Shown here piece after piece: positions 36,819 to 45,986 of a stretch of DNA of 64,000 nucleotides; the first letter of the stretch is position 1; the number at the start of each line of letters is the position of its first letter. The stretch is from assembly GCF_024363565.1 (NCBI RefSeq), contig NZ_JAJEKE010000009.1, forward strand, positions 85,387-149,386, in the 5' to 3' direction. Source of the DNA: Lutispora saccharofermentans. Lineage in GTDB: Bacteria > Bacillota > Clostridia > Lutisporales > Lutisporaceae. The notes below the pieces were generated by a model. That model had not been told where the DNA came from and made no database searches. It saw only the letters and a list, made by a program, of their open reading frames with translations. Position numbers and translations under genes: made by a program.

Positions 36819-36861
36819 TGTAAAATGATTTACAGAATTATTATAGCATACCTGATATGAT
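36819..36861 (+). promoter_or_regulatory. Crp/Fnr operator and class II promoter of the BMC operon
   Basis: TGTAAAATGATTTACA (36819-36834) is a perfect TGTAAA-N4-TTTACA palindrome. A -10 box TATGAT lies at 36856-36861, which places the operator centre about 41.5 bases upstream of the inferred start, the class II position for Crp/Fnr activators. No good -35 box is needed there. The same arrangement occurs at 47643-47685. Confidence 0.75.
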
Positions 36862-36974
36862 TTTTTTATGGTGCATATGAACAAACTGCCATGCTTGATT
36901 GAATTAAGAATACTATTAATGATACTAACGCTAGTGCGTTGTATATGAAATTGTTATAAGAGGAGGAAAAAACA

Positions 36975-37250
36975 GTGAATTCATATGGTTTTATTGAAAC
37001 AAAAGGCTTTGTAGGAAGTGTTGAGGCGGCTGACGCCATGGTGAAGGCAGCAAATGTTGAATTGGTGAGACAACTTGAAATTGGCGGAGGCTACGTTACC
37101 GTTATTATTAAGGGTGATGTAGGAGCCGTTAAGGCAGCAGTTGATGCCGGTGCAGAAGCAGCTCAAAGAGTTGGAGAGGTTGTATCAGTGCATGTAATTC
37201 CAAGACCAAATGAAGGATTGCTTGAAATGTTTTTACCCGAAGCAGAATAA
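36975..37250 (+). CDS. BMC-H shell protein (hexamer) 1
   Basis: 91 residues, single BMC domain (Pfam BMC; PduA/EutM-like): [27 protein letters not shown], then [32 protein letters not shown]. Such proteins form flat hexamers that tile the facets of the microcompartment shell; the pore loop corresponds to IGGGY. GTG start with AGGAGG upstream. First gene of the operon. Confidence 0.97.
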   Translation: MNSYGFIETKGFVGSVEAADAMVKAANVELVRQLEIGGGYVTVIIKGDVGAVKAAVDAGAEAAQRVGEVVSVHVIPRPNEGLLEMFLPEAE

Positions 37251-37290
37251 TCGGCAATAGCTCTATACAATAAGAAAGGGGTATTATGAG

Positions 37291-38745
37291 GTGAAAAAAT
37301 TTTATACCGCACATGATGTAGATTTTTGTGCTTCCAAGGGTGAGAGCATAATTGAAATGAACAGAGAAGATGTTATCACCTCTGTTGCTAAAGAGGCAGC
37401 GTTAAAAAAAGGGATAAGATTTGTATACAAAGATGAGAACAACTATGCAGGAAGTGCAGAACCTGTAGTGCAGCTTGAATTTGCACGTGTATCGACACAG
37501 CCTACGCCACAGACGGCTTTTGAGTATACAGCCGGCAAATCTGAAAGAAGGAGCTATCCGCAGGTCAAAGCACTTCCCTATAAGGGACTAATCAGTGAAG
37601 CAGAAGTTGAAAAATGGAGAGAAGAGTTCCCAATTCTTAAAAATGTAGCCCATTTGGGAAACTGTTCACAAAGTGCTCAATCAAAGAGGGTTTTAGCCTC
37701 TATAAACAGATATCTTGAAAACTGGGGCGGCGTGGGAATGGACTGGGATTCATGGTGCCAAGAGGTTGATCAGGCAAAGGCTGAGTTTGCTAAGTTAATA
37801 AATGCTGATCCTGATGATATTGCAGTGGCTTCTTCTGTTTCAGACCTGGTAAGCTCAATTGCAAACTCCCTTGACTATACAGGAAAGAGAAAGAAAGTTG
37901 TTGTTACAGATGCAGAATTTCCGACTGTTGATCATATATGGCTTGCAAACCAGAGACATGGAGCCAAGGTTGATTTTGTGTCTGTAGATGAAAACCATCA
38001 GATCGATATAAGCGAATATGAAAGATACATCGATGAAAATACATTATTAACATCCATTACACAGGTTTATTACTTAAATGGATTTAAGCAAGACATTGCA
38101 AAGATTGCAGAAATAGCCCACAGAAAAGGTTCGCTTATTTTGGTTGACTCTTATCAGAGTTTAGGCACAGATCCTGTAGATGTTAAGGCAATGAATATTG
38201 ATATCTTGGTTTCAGGCTGCCTCAAATATTTATTTGGTATTCCGGGAATAGCCTTTATGTATATAAATAAAAAGCTTATTCAGGACTTAAAGCCTTCTGT
38301 GACAGGTTGGTTCGGACAGGCAAATCCATTTCTATTCCAGACGAGATACTTGGATTGGGCAAATAAAGCAAGCCGTTTCGATACTGGAACGCCGCCTGTG
38401 CTTAATGCTTATGCGGTTAGAGCAGGCCTTGAAATCATTAACGAGGTTAATCCGGCAAGAATCAAAGATAGAATTGATATGCTCAGTGCTTATGCGCTAA
38501 ACGGAGTTCTTGAAAGAGGGCTTACAACATTAAGTCCATTTGATGTAAGCATGAAGGGCAGCACGACGGCTGTTGTCTGCGGACATAAGGTTGATTCGCA
38601 TACCATGGAAGGTCTTTTAAGGAAGAAAAACGTTATTGGTTCAGGCCGCGGAGATGTAATCAGAATAGCACCTCACTTTTATACAAAACCAGAAGAAATT
38701 GATTATGCTTTAGATTGCATCAAGAGCATTCTGGATGGGAAGTAG
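37291..38745 (+). CDS. Class V PLP-dependent enzyme with N-terminal BMC-targeting-like domain
   Basis: 484 residues. Residues ~110-484 are a fold-type I PLP enzyme of aminotransferase class V (kynureninase / isopenicillin-N-epimerase / cysteine desulfurase group): VTDAEFPTVDHI, LVDSYQSLGTDPVDV with the PLP aspartate, and SGCLKYLFGIPG with the Schiff-base Lys312. Residues 1-~60 (YTAHDVDFCASKG... DVITSVAKEAALKKGIRFVY) resemble the small domain at the N-terminus of some microcompartment enzymes such as EutT/EutQ relatives; a Pro/Thr-rich linker (~70-100) joins them. It is therefore a candidate lumen enzyme. The reaction (beta-elimination, C-C cleavage or transamination) cannot be fixed from sequence. 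GTG start. Confidence 0.88.
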   Translation: MKKFYTAHDVDFCASKGESIIEMNREDVITSVAKEAALKKGIRFVYKDENNYAGSAEPVVQLEFARVSTQPTPQTAFEYTAGKSERRSYPQVKALPYKGLISEAEVEKWREEFPILKNVAHLGNCSQSAQSKRVLASINRYLENWGGVGMDWDSWCQEVDQAKAEFAKLINADPDDIAVASSVSDLVSSIANSLDYTGKRKKVVVTDAEFPTVDHIWLANQRHGAKVDFVSVDENHQIDISEYERYIDENTLLTSITQVYYLNGFKQDIAKIAEIAHRKGSLILVDSYQSLGTDPVDVKAMNIDILVSGCLKYLFGIPGIAFMYINKKLIQDLKPSVTGWFGQANPFLFQTRYLDWANKASRFDTGTPPVLNAYAVRAGLEIINEVNPARIKDRIDMLSAYALNGVLERGLTTLSPFDVSMKGSTTAVVCGHKVDSHTMEGLLRKKNVIGSGRGDVIRIAPHFYTKPEEIDYALDCIKSILDGK

Positions 38746-38753
38746 GTGTTAGT

Positions 38754-39038
38754 ATGTATATCTGTAAAGTTCAAGGTAAATTTGTTTCCACCATTAAGAA
38801 TAAAGCTTTGATAGGCTATAGTATGGTAACTTTACAAAGACTAAATAAATTTGGAAATCTTACCGGCGAATTTATGGTGGCGGTTGATACTATAGGCTGC
38901 AGTGTGGGGGAAGTTGTTTTGGTAGCAACAGGCTCCGGTGCAAGGGCAGCGTTGGATGACACTAATTCGCCTGTGGATTTGGCAATTATAGGGATAGTCG
39001 ATTCGTGTGATTTTATTAAACAGAGGGAGGAAATATGA
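38754..39038 (+). CDS. BMC-P shell vertex protein (EutN/CcmL family)
   Basis: 94 residues: [30 protein letters not shown] and [24 protein letters not shown], the EutN/CcmL core. Family members are pentamers that close the vertices of the icosahedral shell. The ATG at 38754 has TAGGTG upstream; the frame itself opens earlier inside the previous gene. The stop overlaps the region before the next BMC-H gene. Confidence 0.95.
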   Translation: MYICKVQGKFVSTIKNKALIGYSMVTLQRLNKFGNLTGEFMVAVDTIGCSVGEVVLVATGSGARAALDDTNSPVDLAIIGIVDSCDFIKQREEI

Positions 39039-39039
39039 T

Positions 39040-39303
39040 ATGAAATCAAAGGGATTTATTGAGACTAAAGGTTTGGTTGCAGCTATTGAGGCAGCAGATG
39101 CTATGGTTAAAGCAGCTAATGTTGAAATAATAGGAAAAAAGCTAATCGGAGGCGGACTTGTAACAGTTATCGTCGAGGGTGACGTTGGAGCCGTTAAGGC
39201 CGCTGTTGATGCTGGTGCCGCTGCAGCTCAAAAGGTAGGAGAGCTTATAAGCGTTCATGTAATTGCAAGGCCAAACCCTGAAACAGAAGACTTTCTTAAA
39301 TAA
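39040..39303 (+). CDS. BMC-H shell protein (hexamer) 2
   Basis: About 87 residues, single BMC domain: [54 protein letters not shown]. It is a close paralogue of the BMC-H at 36975; both could mix in one shell. Start at 39040 has GGGAGG 9 bases upstream. Confidence 0.96.
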   Translation: MKSKGFIETKGLVAAIEAADAMVKAANVEIIGKKLIGGGLVTVIVEGDVGAVKAAVDAGAAAAQKVGELISVHVIARPNPETEDFLK

Positions 39304-39347
39304 TTAATTTTCGGCGGGATTATTGCGCTGTAGGAGAGGATTAGGCT

Positions 39348-39974
39348 ATGAAAGAAAAATTAGATCTTAGGACCTTTATAATTGTTGATAATATGCAGCC
39401 ACAGTATGCCGCTATTACAGGAACTGTTGCAAAGGGCGATATACCTTTGGCAGGCATGAGTGAACTATATATAGAATTAGCCCCTGGAAGCGGAGTTTAC
39501 AATCTCCTTAATATAGCATTAAAGCAGACAAATGCCAAACCGGGATTTCAGATAGTGGAAAGAGAATACGGCGAAATTGAACTTCACTCCTATTCACCTG
39601 AGGATATAAAGCAGGCAGGACAGGCAATTCTTGATGCCTGCGGACTTGATATGACAGACAGAATAAAGCCAAGAGTTGTTTCCGAACAGATTATTTCAAA
39701 TACAGACCCTTACCAGGCTCAGCTTATCAATCGTGACGGACGATTAGGATCAATACTTGTTCCGGGGGAAAGTCTTTTTATAATGGAGGTTGAACCTGCA
39801 GCATATATTTCCATTGCTGTAAATGAGGCAGAGAAAAATGCTCAGGTTAAGGTTGTTACCTTCGATCCGGTAGGACGTTTCGGAAGGATGTATATTTCGG
39901 GCTCGGAGTCTGAGGTCAGAGCAGCGAGAGAAGCTGCGCTTGCTGCAATAGAAAATGTAGAAGGCAGGCAATAA
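39348..39974 (+). CDS. Tandem BMC-domain (BMC-T-like) shell protein
   Basis: 208 residues. Two alpha/beta BMC-like halves are visible: ~1-105 (QYAAITGTVAKGDIPLAGMSELYIELAPGSG) and ~108-205 (GESLFIMEVEPAAYISIAVNEAEKNAQVKVVTFDPVGRFGRMYISGSESEVRAAREAA). Tandem BMC proteins form pseudohexameric trimers, often with a gated pore. The sequence is divergent, so the assignment rests on the second half and on context between shell genes and cargo. Confidence 0.8.
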   Translation: MKEKLDLRTFIIVDNMQPQYAAITGTVAKGDIPLAGMSELYIELAPGSGVYNLLNIALKQTNAKPGFQIVEREYGEIELHSYSPEDIKQAGQAILDACGLDMTDRIKPRVVSEQIISNTDPYQAQLINRDGRLGSILVPGESLFIMEVEPAAYISIAVNEAEKNAQVKVVTFDPVGRFGRMYISGSESEVRAAREAALAAIENVEGRQ

Positions 39975-39977
39975 CCT

Positions 39978-41567
39978 ATGGAACGCGACATTTTTGCATC
40001 ATACATAAAAAGCTTGGCAAGGGTTAACAGCAGTGAAGAGGAAACAAAAACATATTCTGCACAATCCGTATCTTTAACACAGGATAAAGAATCTATAAAC
40101 ATTTTAAGAGAAATAAGTTCAAAATTAGATAAGCTTGACAAATTAACTATATCCCAGCCTGTAGGAGCAGCGCCTATAGCTGCGTCACAGCAGCATACCG
40201 TATCTTACAGCTCGGTTAATGTTGATATTGCAGTTATTAATGGTATGGTTGTCCTGCCGGACAACGGAATTTTTGCTATGAATGTTTATATTAAGGATGG
40301 AAAAATTCATTCTATTGGAAGCGACAATTCAATAACAGCGGCAAAAACAATTGATGCCACAGGAAAGTATGTAATGCCGGGAATAATTGACCCTCATGTT
40401 CATTTGGGGCTTTTTGCTCCTTTTGAAACAGAAATTGTAACAGAAACAAAATCAGCTCTTATGGGTGGTATAACAACAATAGGCTGTTATTTTGGAGGAG
40501 AGAAATCACATTTCACATCCTTTCCCCAAATAATGGAGGATATTCAGAGGCTTTCCCATATAGACATTATCCCTCATCTGGTTATTTCAAATCATGAGCA
40601 AAAAAGTGAAATTCCCGATTATGTAAATCATCTGGGAATAACATCCTTTAAGATTTACATGAACGGTATTCCGGGACTTATCCCGGATGTGGATGACGGA
40701 TTTATACTTGATGTTTTTGATGAAATGAAAAAGAGCGGTAAGAACTGTGTGCTTTGCGCCCATGCTGAAAATCGTTACATTGTGAGACGTGCCAACGCTA
40801 ATACAAGGGAAGAAAAGGGTGAAAACGCTACAGTTTTTGACTGGGCGGATACCCATCCGGACATGGCCGAAGAGGAAGCTGTAATCAGGCTTTCATATTT
40901 GGCTGAAAAGAGCAGAGTTCCTGTTTATTTTGTGCATATGTCATCAAAGGCTGCTATCAACAGATTAAGAAATATCAAGCCCAAAAACAAATATGTTAAT
41001 GTTGAGACAACAAGTCCATACCTTTCAATTGCAAAGCAGCATATTACAGGAAATGAGTTCAAAATGGAGCCGCCTTTCAGAGATGCTGAGGATATGGAAG
41101 AGCTTTGGAAGGCTTTAGAGGATGGGGTTGTTGATACTATAGGAACAGATAACGTAACTCAGACAAAAACAGAAAAAAACAATGATGCATCTATGTGGGA
41201 GGCAGTTCCCGGCTATCCCGCACTGGAAACTCATCTGCCGTCAGTGCTAAATGAGGGTGTTGTAAAAAGAGCAATACCTGTTGAAAAGGTTATTGCTCAT
41301 ATGACAAAGAAGCCTGCAGAGACCTTCGGAGTATATCCAAGGAAGGGGACAATACTTCCGGGAAGCGATGCAGACGTAGTAATAGTTGATATGAATATGG
41401 CAAAAGAGGTCAAAGCAGGCCAGTTGAATTCACGCTCAGACTTCTCAATTTTTGAGGGAAGAAGATTGCAGGGATGGCCTGTTACAACAATTAAAGACGG
41501 TAAAGTAGTTGTTGAAAACGGTGCCTTTGCTGCAAATCTTTCCACAGGAAAGTGCCTTATGAGATAA
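39978..41567 (+). CDS. Hydantoinase/dihydropyrimidinase-like amidohydrolase with N-terminal targeting extension
   Basis: 529 residues; the family norm is ~460. The amidohydrolase core starts near residue 75. Metal-site residues: H140 and H142 (PHVHLG), Lys225 (SFKIYM, normally carboxylated), H262 (CAHAEN), H320 (YFVHMSS), D391 (GTDNVTQ). In hydantoinases and dihydropyrimidinases the Asp is followed by His (DH), here by Asn, a deviation that may alter substrate choice. Residues 1-~20 (MERDIFASYIKSLARVNS) are an amphipathic helix and a linker plus second helix (SINILREISSKLDKLDKL) follow, the pattern of an encapsulation peptide. It opens a cyclic amide or ureide ring inside the shell; the substrate is unknown. 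Confidence 0.9.
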   Translation: MERDIFASYIKSLARVNSSEEETKTYSAQSVSLTQDKESINILREISSKLDKLDKLTISQPVGAAPIAASQQHTVSYSSVNVDIAVINGMVVLPDNGIFAMNVYIKDGKIHSIGSDNSITAAKTIDATGKYVMPGIIDPHVHLGLFAPFETEIVTETKSALMGGITTIGCYFGGEKSHFTSFPQIMEDIQRLSHIDIIPHLVISNHEQKSEIPDYVNHLGITSFKIYMNGIPGLIPDVDDGFILDVFDEMKKSGKNCVLCAHAENRYIVRRANANTREEKGENATVFDWADTHPDMAEEEAVIRLSYLAEKSRVPVYFVHMSSKAAINRLRNIKPKNKYVNVETTSPYLSIAKQHITGNEFKMEPPFRDAEDMEELWKALEDGVVDTIGTDNVTQTKTEKNNDASMWEAVPGYPALETHLPSVLNEGVVKRAIPVEKVIAHMTKKPAETFGVYPRKGTILPGSDADVVIVDMNMAKEVKAGQLNSRSDFSIFEGRRLQGWPVTTIKDGKVVVENGAFAANLSTGKCLMR

Positions 41568-41595
41568 GCCAAGGGATTAAAAGGAGGTAATGACT

Positions 41596-42135
41596 TTGAA
41601 GGAAATAAGAATACACGGAAGAGGAGGAATGGGTTCCGTTAAAGCTGCTGAAGCATTGGTATATGCCGCAGTTATGGATGGTAAATATGGGAATTCCATT
41701 CCTTTTTTCGGATTTGAAAGGCAGGGTGCTCCTGTTACTGCTTTCGTAAGAATCAGCTCGGACCCTATCAGACCCAAAAACAGAGTCTATAACCCTGATA
41801 TAGTAATAGTTCTTGACCCTACTATCATGAATGCTGTTGATGTCTTTGAGGGAATCAAGGAGAACGGTACGCTGGTATTGAACACAACACATAAGCCTGA
41901 GGACTTAAAACTGCCTGAAAACGTTAAGACAGTCGCATTTGTTGATGCTACGGCAATCGCTTTGCAAATTATTGGAAAGCCCATTACAAATACAGTTATG
42001 TTGGGCGCTTTCTGCAAGGCAACAGGACTTGTTTCAATTGATGAGATTGCCAAAAAGGTTGAGGAGCTTTGGGGGCATAAGAACAAAGAAGCTTTATACA
42101 AGGGCTATGATGAAGTCCAGGTTACAGAACTTTAA
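41596..42135 (+). CDS. 2-oxoacid:ferredoxin oxidoreductase, gamma subunit
   Basis: About 179 residues: KEIRIHGRGGMGSVKAAEAL is the PorG/VorC domain start, IPFFGFERQGAPVTAFVRI follows. TTG at 41596 is favoured over ATG at 41590 because AAGGAGGT (41581-41588) is correctly spaced for it. It is the first of four subunits of a 2-oxoacid:ferredoxin oxidoreductase that decarboxylates a 2-oxoacid to acyl-CoA with reduction of ferredoxin. Confidence 0.94.
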   Translation: MKEIRIHGRGGMGSVKAAEALVYAAVMDGKYGNSIPFFGFERQGAPVTAFVRISSDPIRPKNRVYNPDIVIVLDPTIMNAVDVFEGIKENGTLVLNTTHKPEDLKLPENVKTVAFVDATAIALQIIGKPITNTVMLGAFCKATGLVSIDEIAKKVEELWGHKNKEALYKGYDEVQVTEL

Positions 42136-42151
42136 TTAAGGGGAGAAAAAA

Positions 42152-42418
42152 ATGCAATTTAAAAGTAAATATATAGTTCCCATAGGAGCAGATGGAATTC
42201 ATGTTTTAAATACAGGTGACTGGAGAACACAGCGACCGGTTATGAATTATGACAAATGTATAAAATGCGGTATGTGTTTCTTATACTGCCCTGTTAACTC
42301 GATCAATAAGATCAACGGTAAATTTGTGATTTCATATGATTATTGCAAGGGCTGCGGCATATGTGCCCATGAATGTCCTAAAAAGGCAATTGACATGGTA
42401 CCGGAGGAGGGAAAATAA
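42152..42418 (+). CDS. 2-oxoacid:ferredoxin oxidoreductase, delta (ferredoxin) subunit
   Basis: 88 residues. Two [4Fe-4S] motifs: CIKCGMCFLYCPV and CKGCGICAHECP. It carries electrons from the catalytic subunits to ferredoxin. It ends one base before the alpha subunit start. Confidence 0.96.
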   Translation: MQFKSKYIVPIGADGIHVLNTGDWRTQRPVMNYDKCIKCGMCFLYCPVNSINKINGKFVISYDYCKGCGICAHECPKKAIDMVPEEGK

Positions 42419-43594
42419 ATGCAGAAATTAGACGTTTTAAATGGCAATAAGGCTGCTGCCATTGGAGCATCACTTGCAAGACCCGGAGTTATTGCAGCTT
42501 ATCCTATTACACCGCAAACACCGGTTGTTGAATACTTGACAGAGTTTGCTGCAAACGGTGAAATTGATGCGGCTATGAGTGAAGTTGAATCAGAGCTTTC
42601 AGCTATGAGCGTAGTTACGGGAGCATCACTTGCAGGCTCAAGAACATTTACGGCTACTGCTTCTCAAGGTCTTGCTCTTATGTATGAGCCGTATTTCAGA
42701 GCTTCTACACTAAGACTCCCTATAGTTATGGCTATAGTTAACAGAGAAATGATTTCTCCACAGAGTGTTTGGGGCGGACAGCAGGATTCTATGAGTGTCA
42801 GAGATGCAGGCTGGCTTCAGATTTATGCTGAGGATAACCAGGAAATCCTTGACCTTATTGTTCAGGCATTTAAGATTGCCGAGGATAAGAGAGTCCTTCT
42901 TCCGATCAATATATGCTTTGACGGTTTTTATCTTTCACATATGACAGAAAAGGTTTTTATTCCTGAACAGGAGAAGGTTGATGGATTTTTAGGCATATAT
43001 AAGCCTGAGCATGTTTTACTTGATCCTGAAAGGCCTATGGCAGTTGATCCTCTTACAAACGGTGATCTCTTAATAGAATACAGATACAAACATTTAAAGG
43101 CACAGCAAGATGCTCTTAAGGTTATTGATGAGGTTGATAGAGCATATGGAGAATTGTTCGGGAGAACATACGGCGGAGCAATTGAAGAATATCGAATGGA
43201 GGACGCCGAATACGCTATCGTAACAACAGGCTCTATGTCAGGTGCGGCTAAGGAGGCTGTTGACCTTAAGCGAGCAGGGGGCATCAAGGCAGGCCTTGTA
43301 AGAATGAGAATGATAAGACCATTTCCTAAAGCCAGAGTTTGCAAGGCATTGGCTAAGGTTAAATCTTTTGGCGTTGTTGACAAGAACGTATCCTTTGGAT
43401 GGGATACAGGTATTGTTTACCAGGAGGTTAAATCAGCTCTTTATGAGGGTGACAATCATGTTCCTTCCGTTCCTATTATCGGAGGACTTGGAGGAGAGGA
43501 CATCTCTATTAAGATGATGATGTACTCAATCGATGCTATTGTTAAGGCAACAGAAGAGAAAAAGAATAGAGAAACTATCTGGCTGATGGTATAA
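42419..43594 (+). CDS. 2-oxoacid:ferredoxin oxidoreductase, alpha subunit
   Basis: 391 residues: YPITPQTPVVEYL (TPP/CoA domain signature), SEVESELSAMSVVTGASLAGSRTFTATASQGL, and IVNREMISPQSVWGGQQDSM. The match is to the pyruvate-type PorA rather than to the indolepyruvate or oxoglutarate enzymes, although 2-oxoisovalerate or 2-oxobutyrate use cannot be excluded. ATG start is directly after the delta subunit stop. Confidence 0.95.
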   Translation: MQKLDVLNGNKAAAIGASLARPGVIAAYPITPQTPVVEYLTEFAANGEIDAAMSEVESELSAMSVVTGASLAGSRTFTATASQGLALMYEPYFRASTLRLPIVMAIVNREMISPQSVWGGQQDSMSVRDAGWLQIYAEDNQEILDLIVQAFKIAEDKRVLLPINICFDGFYLSHMTEKVFIPEQEKVDGFLGIYKPEHVLLDPERPMAVDPLTNGDLLIEYRYKHLKAQQDALKVIDEVDRAYGELFGRTYGGAIEEYRMEDAEYAIVTTGSMSGAAKEAVDLKRAGGIKAGLVRMRMIRPFPKARVCKALAKVKSFGVVDKNVSFGWDTGIVYQEVKSALYEGDNHVPSVPIIGGLGGEDISIKMMMYSIDAIVKATEEKKNRETIWLMV

Positions 43595-43612
43595 GAAGGG
43601 TAGGTGCAAAGA

Positions 43613-44518
43613 ATGAACGTAATAGATAAATTAGCCGCAATGGAGGATATGGTTTCACCGGGTATATCTGCCTGTGTAGGCTGTAATGTTGAGTTAACAT
43701 TAAGAACATGTATGAAGGTTTTGGGGCCAAACACAATTTATGCTGTACCGCCGGGATGTATGGGCGGCGTTGGTGTTGTAGGCTGGGATAAGGAATCAGG
43801 TTCAAAGATCCCTGTGTTTTTCCCGCTTTTGGATAATGTAGCCTCTATGCTTACAGGCATTAAAATGCATTATGAAAGGATTGGCAGAAAGGTTAATGTT
43901 GTTGCTTTTGCAGGTGATGGCGCAACAACTGATGCGGGTATGCAGTGCCTTTCAGGTGCGGCAGAAAGAGGAGATAAACTGATTTATATATGCTATGACA
44001 ACGAAGGCTATATGAACACAGGTTATCAACGAAGCAGTGCTACTACAAAATATTCATGGACAACAACAACTCCTGTAAGTGATAAAGGCAGAGGCGGAAA
44101 GAGACAGCACAAGAAGGATTTTCCGATGGTTATGGCTATGCATGACATTCCGTATATGGCAACATGCTCACCTGCTTTTATTCCTGATATGGTTGCTAAG
44201 CTTGAAAAGGCCATAGAGGCTTCCGAAAGAGGTCTTGCATATATTCACGTGTATAATCCATGCCTTACTGGATGGGGAATTAAACCAGATACAAGTATTG
44301 AGGTTTCAAGACTTGCTGTTGAAACTAACTTTTTCCCGCTTTATGAGGTTATAGATGGTAAATTTTTTATTAGTAAGGAATACAAGGAACCTAAGCCTGT
44401 TAAGGAATATCTTAAGCATATGAAGAAGTTCAAGCATTTGAACGATGATGAAATCGAGGAAATTCAGAAATTGGCAGACAAGAAGTGGCACAGGCTTAAA
44501 CAGCTGGTTACTTTATAA
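43613..44518 (+). CDS. 2-oxoacid:ferredoxin oxidoreductase, beta (TPP) subunit
   Basis: About 301 residues. CVGCNVELTLRT (Fe-S ligand cysteines), TPP-binding FAGDGATTDAGMQCLSGAAERGDKLIYICYDNEGYMNTGYQRS and SPAFIPDMVAKLEKA are the PorB landmarks. The ATG at 43613 is placed 8 bases after TAGGTG. With the alpha, gamma and delta genes it completes the enzyme. Confidence 0.95.
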   Translation: MNVIDKLAAMEDMVSPGISACVGCNVELTLRTCMKVLGPNTIYAVPPGCMGGVGVVGWDKESGSKIPVFFPLLDNVASMLTGIKMHYERIGRKVNVVAFAGDGATTDAGMQCLSGAAERGDKLIYICYDNEGYMNTGYQRSSATTKYSWTTTTPVSDKGRGGKRQHKKDFPMVMAMHDIPYMATCSPAFIPDMVAKLEKAIEASERGLAYIHVYNPCLTGWGIKPDTSIEVSRLAVETNFFPLYEVIDGKFFISKEYKEPKPVKEYLKHMKKFKHLNDDEIEEIQKLADKKWHRLKQLVTL

Positions 44519-44536
44519 GAAAGGATAAGCTGAATA

Positions 44537-45985
44537 ATGAGTAATAATTTGGATGCTTTATTTAATCCCCGGAATATCGCGGTGGTTGGAGCGAGCTCTA
44601 ACCCTCTCAAAGCGGGATATATAATACTTGATAATTTATTAAGCATTGGTTATCCGAAAAAAATATTTCCTATTAATGTTTCTGAGAAGGAAATATTGGG
44701 AATTAAATGCTATAAAAAGCTTTCAGAGGTAGAGGAAAAGGTTGAATTGGTTATTCTTATTACTCCTTCAGAAATAATTTTTGACATTATGACTGATTTG
44801 GAGATAAGAATGAAAAAGAAAAACGATGTTAAGGTTATCGTTTGTGCGGCAGCAAACTATGGAGAAACTAAGACTCCTGAAGGTATAAGAAGACAGGATT
44901 GCCTTATAAACACAGCAAAGCAATACGGTATTCGTGTTGTAGGCCCTAATTGCATTGGCATCATTGATAACATCAACCGTGTTGATACAACGTTTGTTGA
45001 AACACTGTTACCAAAGGAAAGCAGAGGGAAAAAGGGTGGAATAAGCTTCATTTCTCAAAGCGGTGCCCTAGCTGCCTCAATCCTTATGATGGGTGCTTCA
45101 CAACCTGCACCTATTTCAATGAATAAGTTTATTTCAATAGGTAATATGGCCGATGTTGACTTCATAGATCTTCTTGAATATTTCGAGCAGGATGAAGATA
45201 CAAAGGTTATAGGTATGTACATGGAGGGTTATCCTGATGGAAGAAAGCTTATTGATACTCTTGCAAGAATCGCCAAGAAAAAGCCTATTATTGTTCTCAA
45301 AGTAGGCAGAAGCGAAATCGGTGCTAAGGCGGCTAATTCTCATACAGGCTCATTAGCCGGTGCGGATGCGGTTTATGATGCAGCTTTTCGTCAATATGGG
45401 ATCATAAGAGTATATACAATAGAGGAAATGATGGATACACTGCAGTCCCTTGATAGCGGAATTCTTCCTAAGGGCAATAATGTGTTTATTCTTACACAGG
45501 CAGGGGGGCCCGGTATTTATTGTACTGATGCCTATATGGACGAAAAGATATTAAAGCTCCCGGTGGTAGAGGAAAAGACAAAAAAGAAATTAACAGAAAT
45601 TCTTCCGGATATGGCTAATGTCTGCTCACCGGAAGGCTATGCGGATATTACAGCGGCGGCTAATGTATATCATCATGTTGAGAGTCTTCGTACGGTTATG
45701 GATGATGACGGCGTTGACAGTGTTATATTTATAACTGTCGTGCCAACATTTCTTCCAAGGAAGGAGCTGGCGGAAGGGCTTGTCAAGCTTTTGAAGAATG
45801 AGGGTTATGCGAAGAAAAAACCGGTTTATATTTGTATTATGGCGGGGAATTATGTTTGGGAGTGCAGAAAAATACTGGAGGAAAACGGTATCAGAACATA
45901 TAATACGCCTGCACACTGCGTTAAGGCGGCGGCGCATATGGTTGAATATAAATGGTTTTTAGATAGCGTGAGAGGAGTGGAATAA
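44537..45985 (+). CDS. ADP-forming acyl-CoA synthetase, alpha subunit
   Basis: 482 residues: CoA-binding domain (NPRNIAVVGASSNPLKAGYIILDN), a succinyl-CoA-ligase-like central domain with ANSHTGSLAGADAVYDAAFRQ (phosphohistidine loop) and the second Rossmann-like domain. It hydrolyses acyl-CoA with ADP and phosphate to give acid, CoA and ATP, the clostridial/archaeal ACD reaction. It forms a two-subunit enzyme with the next gene. Confidence 0.92.
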   Translation: MSNNLDALFNPRNIAVVGASSNPLKAGYIILDNLLSIGYPKKIFPINVSEKEILGIKCYKKLSEVEEKVELVILITPSEIIFDIMTDLEIRMKKKNDVKVIVCAAANYGETKTPEGIRRQDCLINTAKQYGIRVVGPNCIGIIDNINRVDTTFVETLLPKESRGKKGGISFISQSGALAASILMMGASQPAPISMNKFISIGNMADVDFIDLLEYFEQDEDTKVIGMYMEGYPDGRKLIDTLARIAKKKPIIVLKVGRSEIGAKAANSHTGSLAGADAVYDAAFRQYGIIRVYTIEEMMDTLQSLDSGILPKGNNVFILTQAGGPGIYCTDAYMDEKILKLPVVEEKTKKKLTEILPDMANVCSPEGYADITAAANVYHHVESLRTVMDDDGVDSVIFITVVPTFLPRKELAEGLVKLLKNEGYAKKKPVYICIMAGNYVWECRKILEENGIRTYNTPAHCVKAAAHMVEYKWFLDSVRGVE

Positions 45986-45986
45986 C

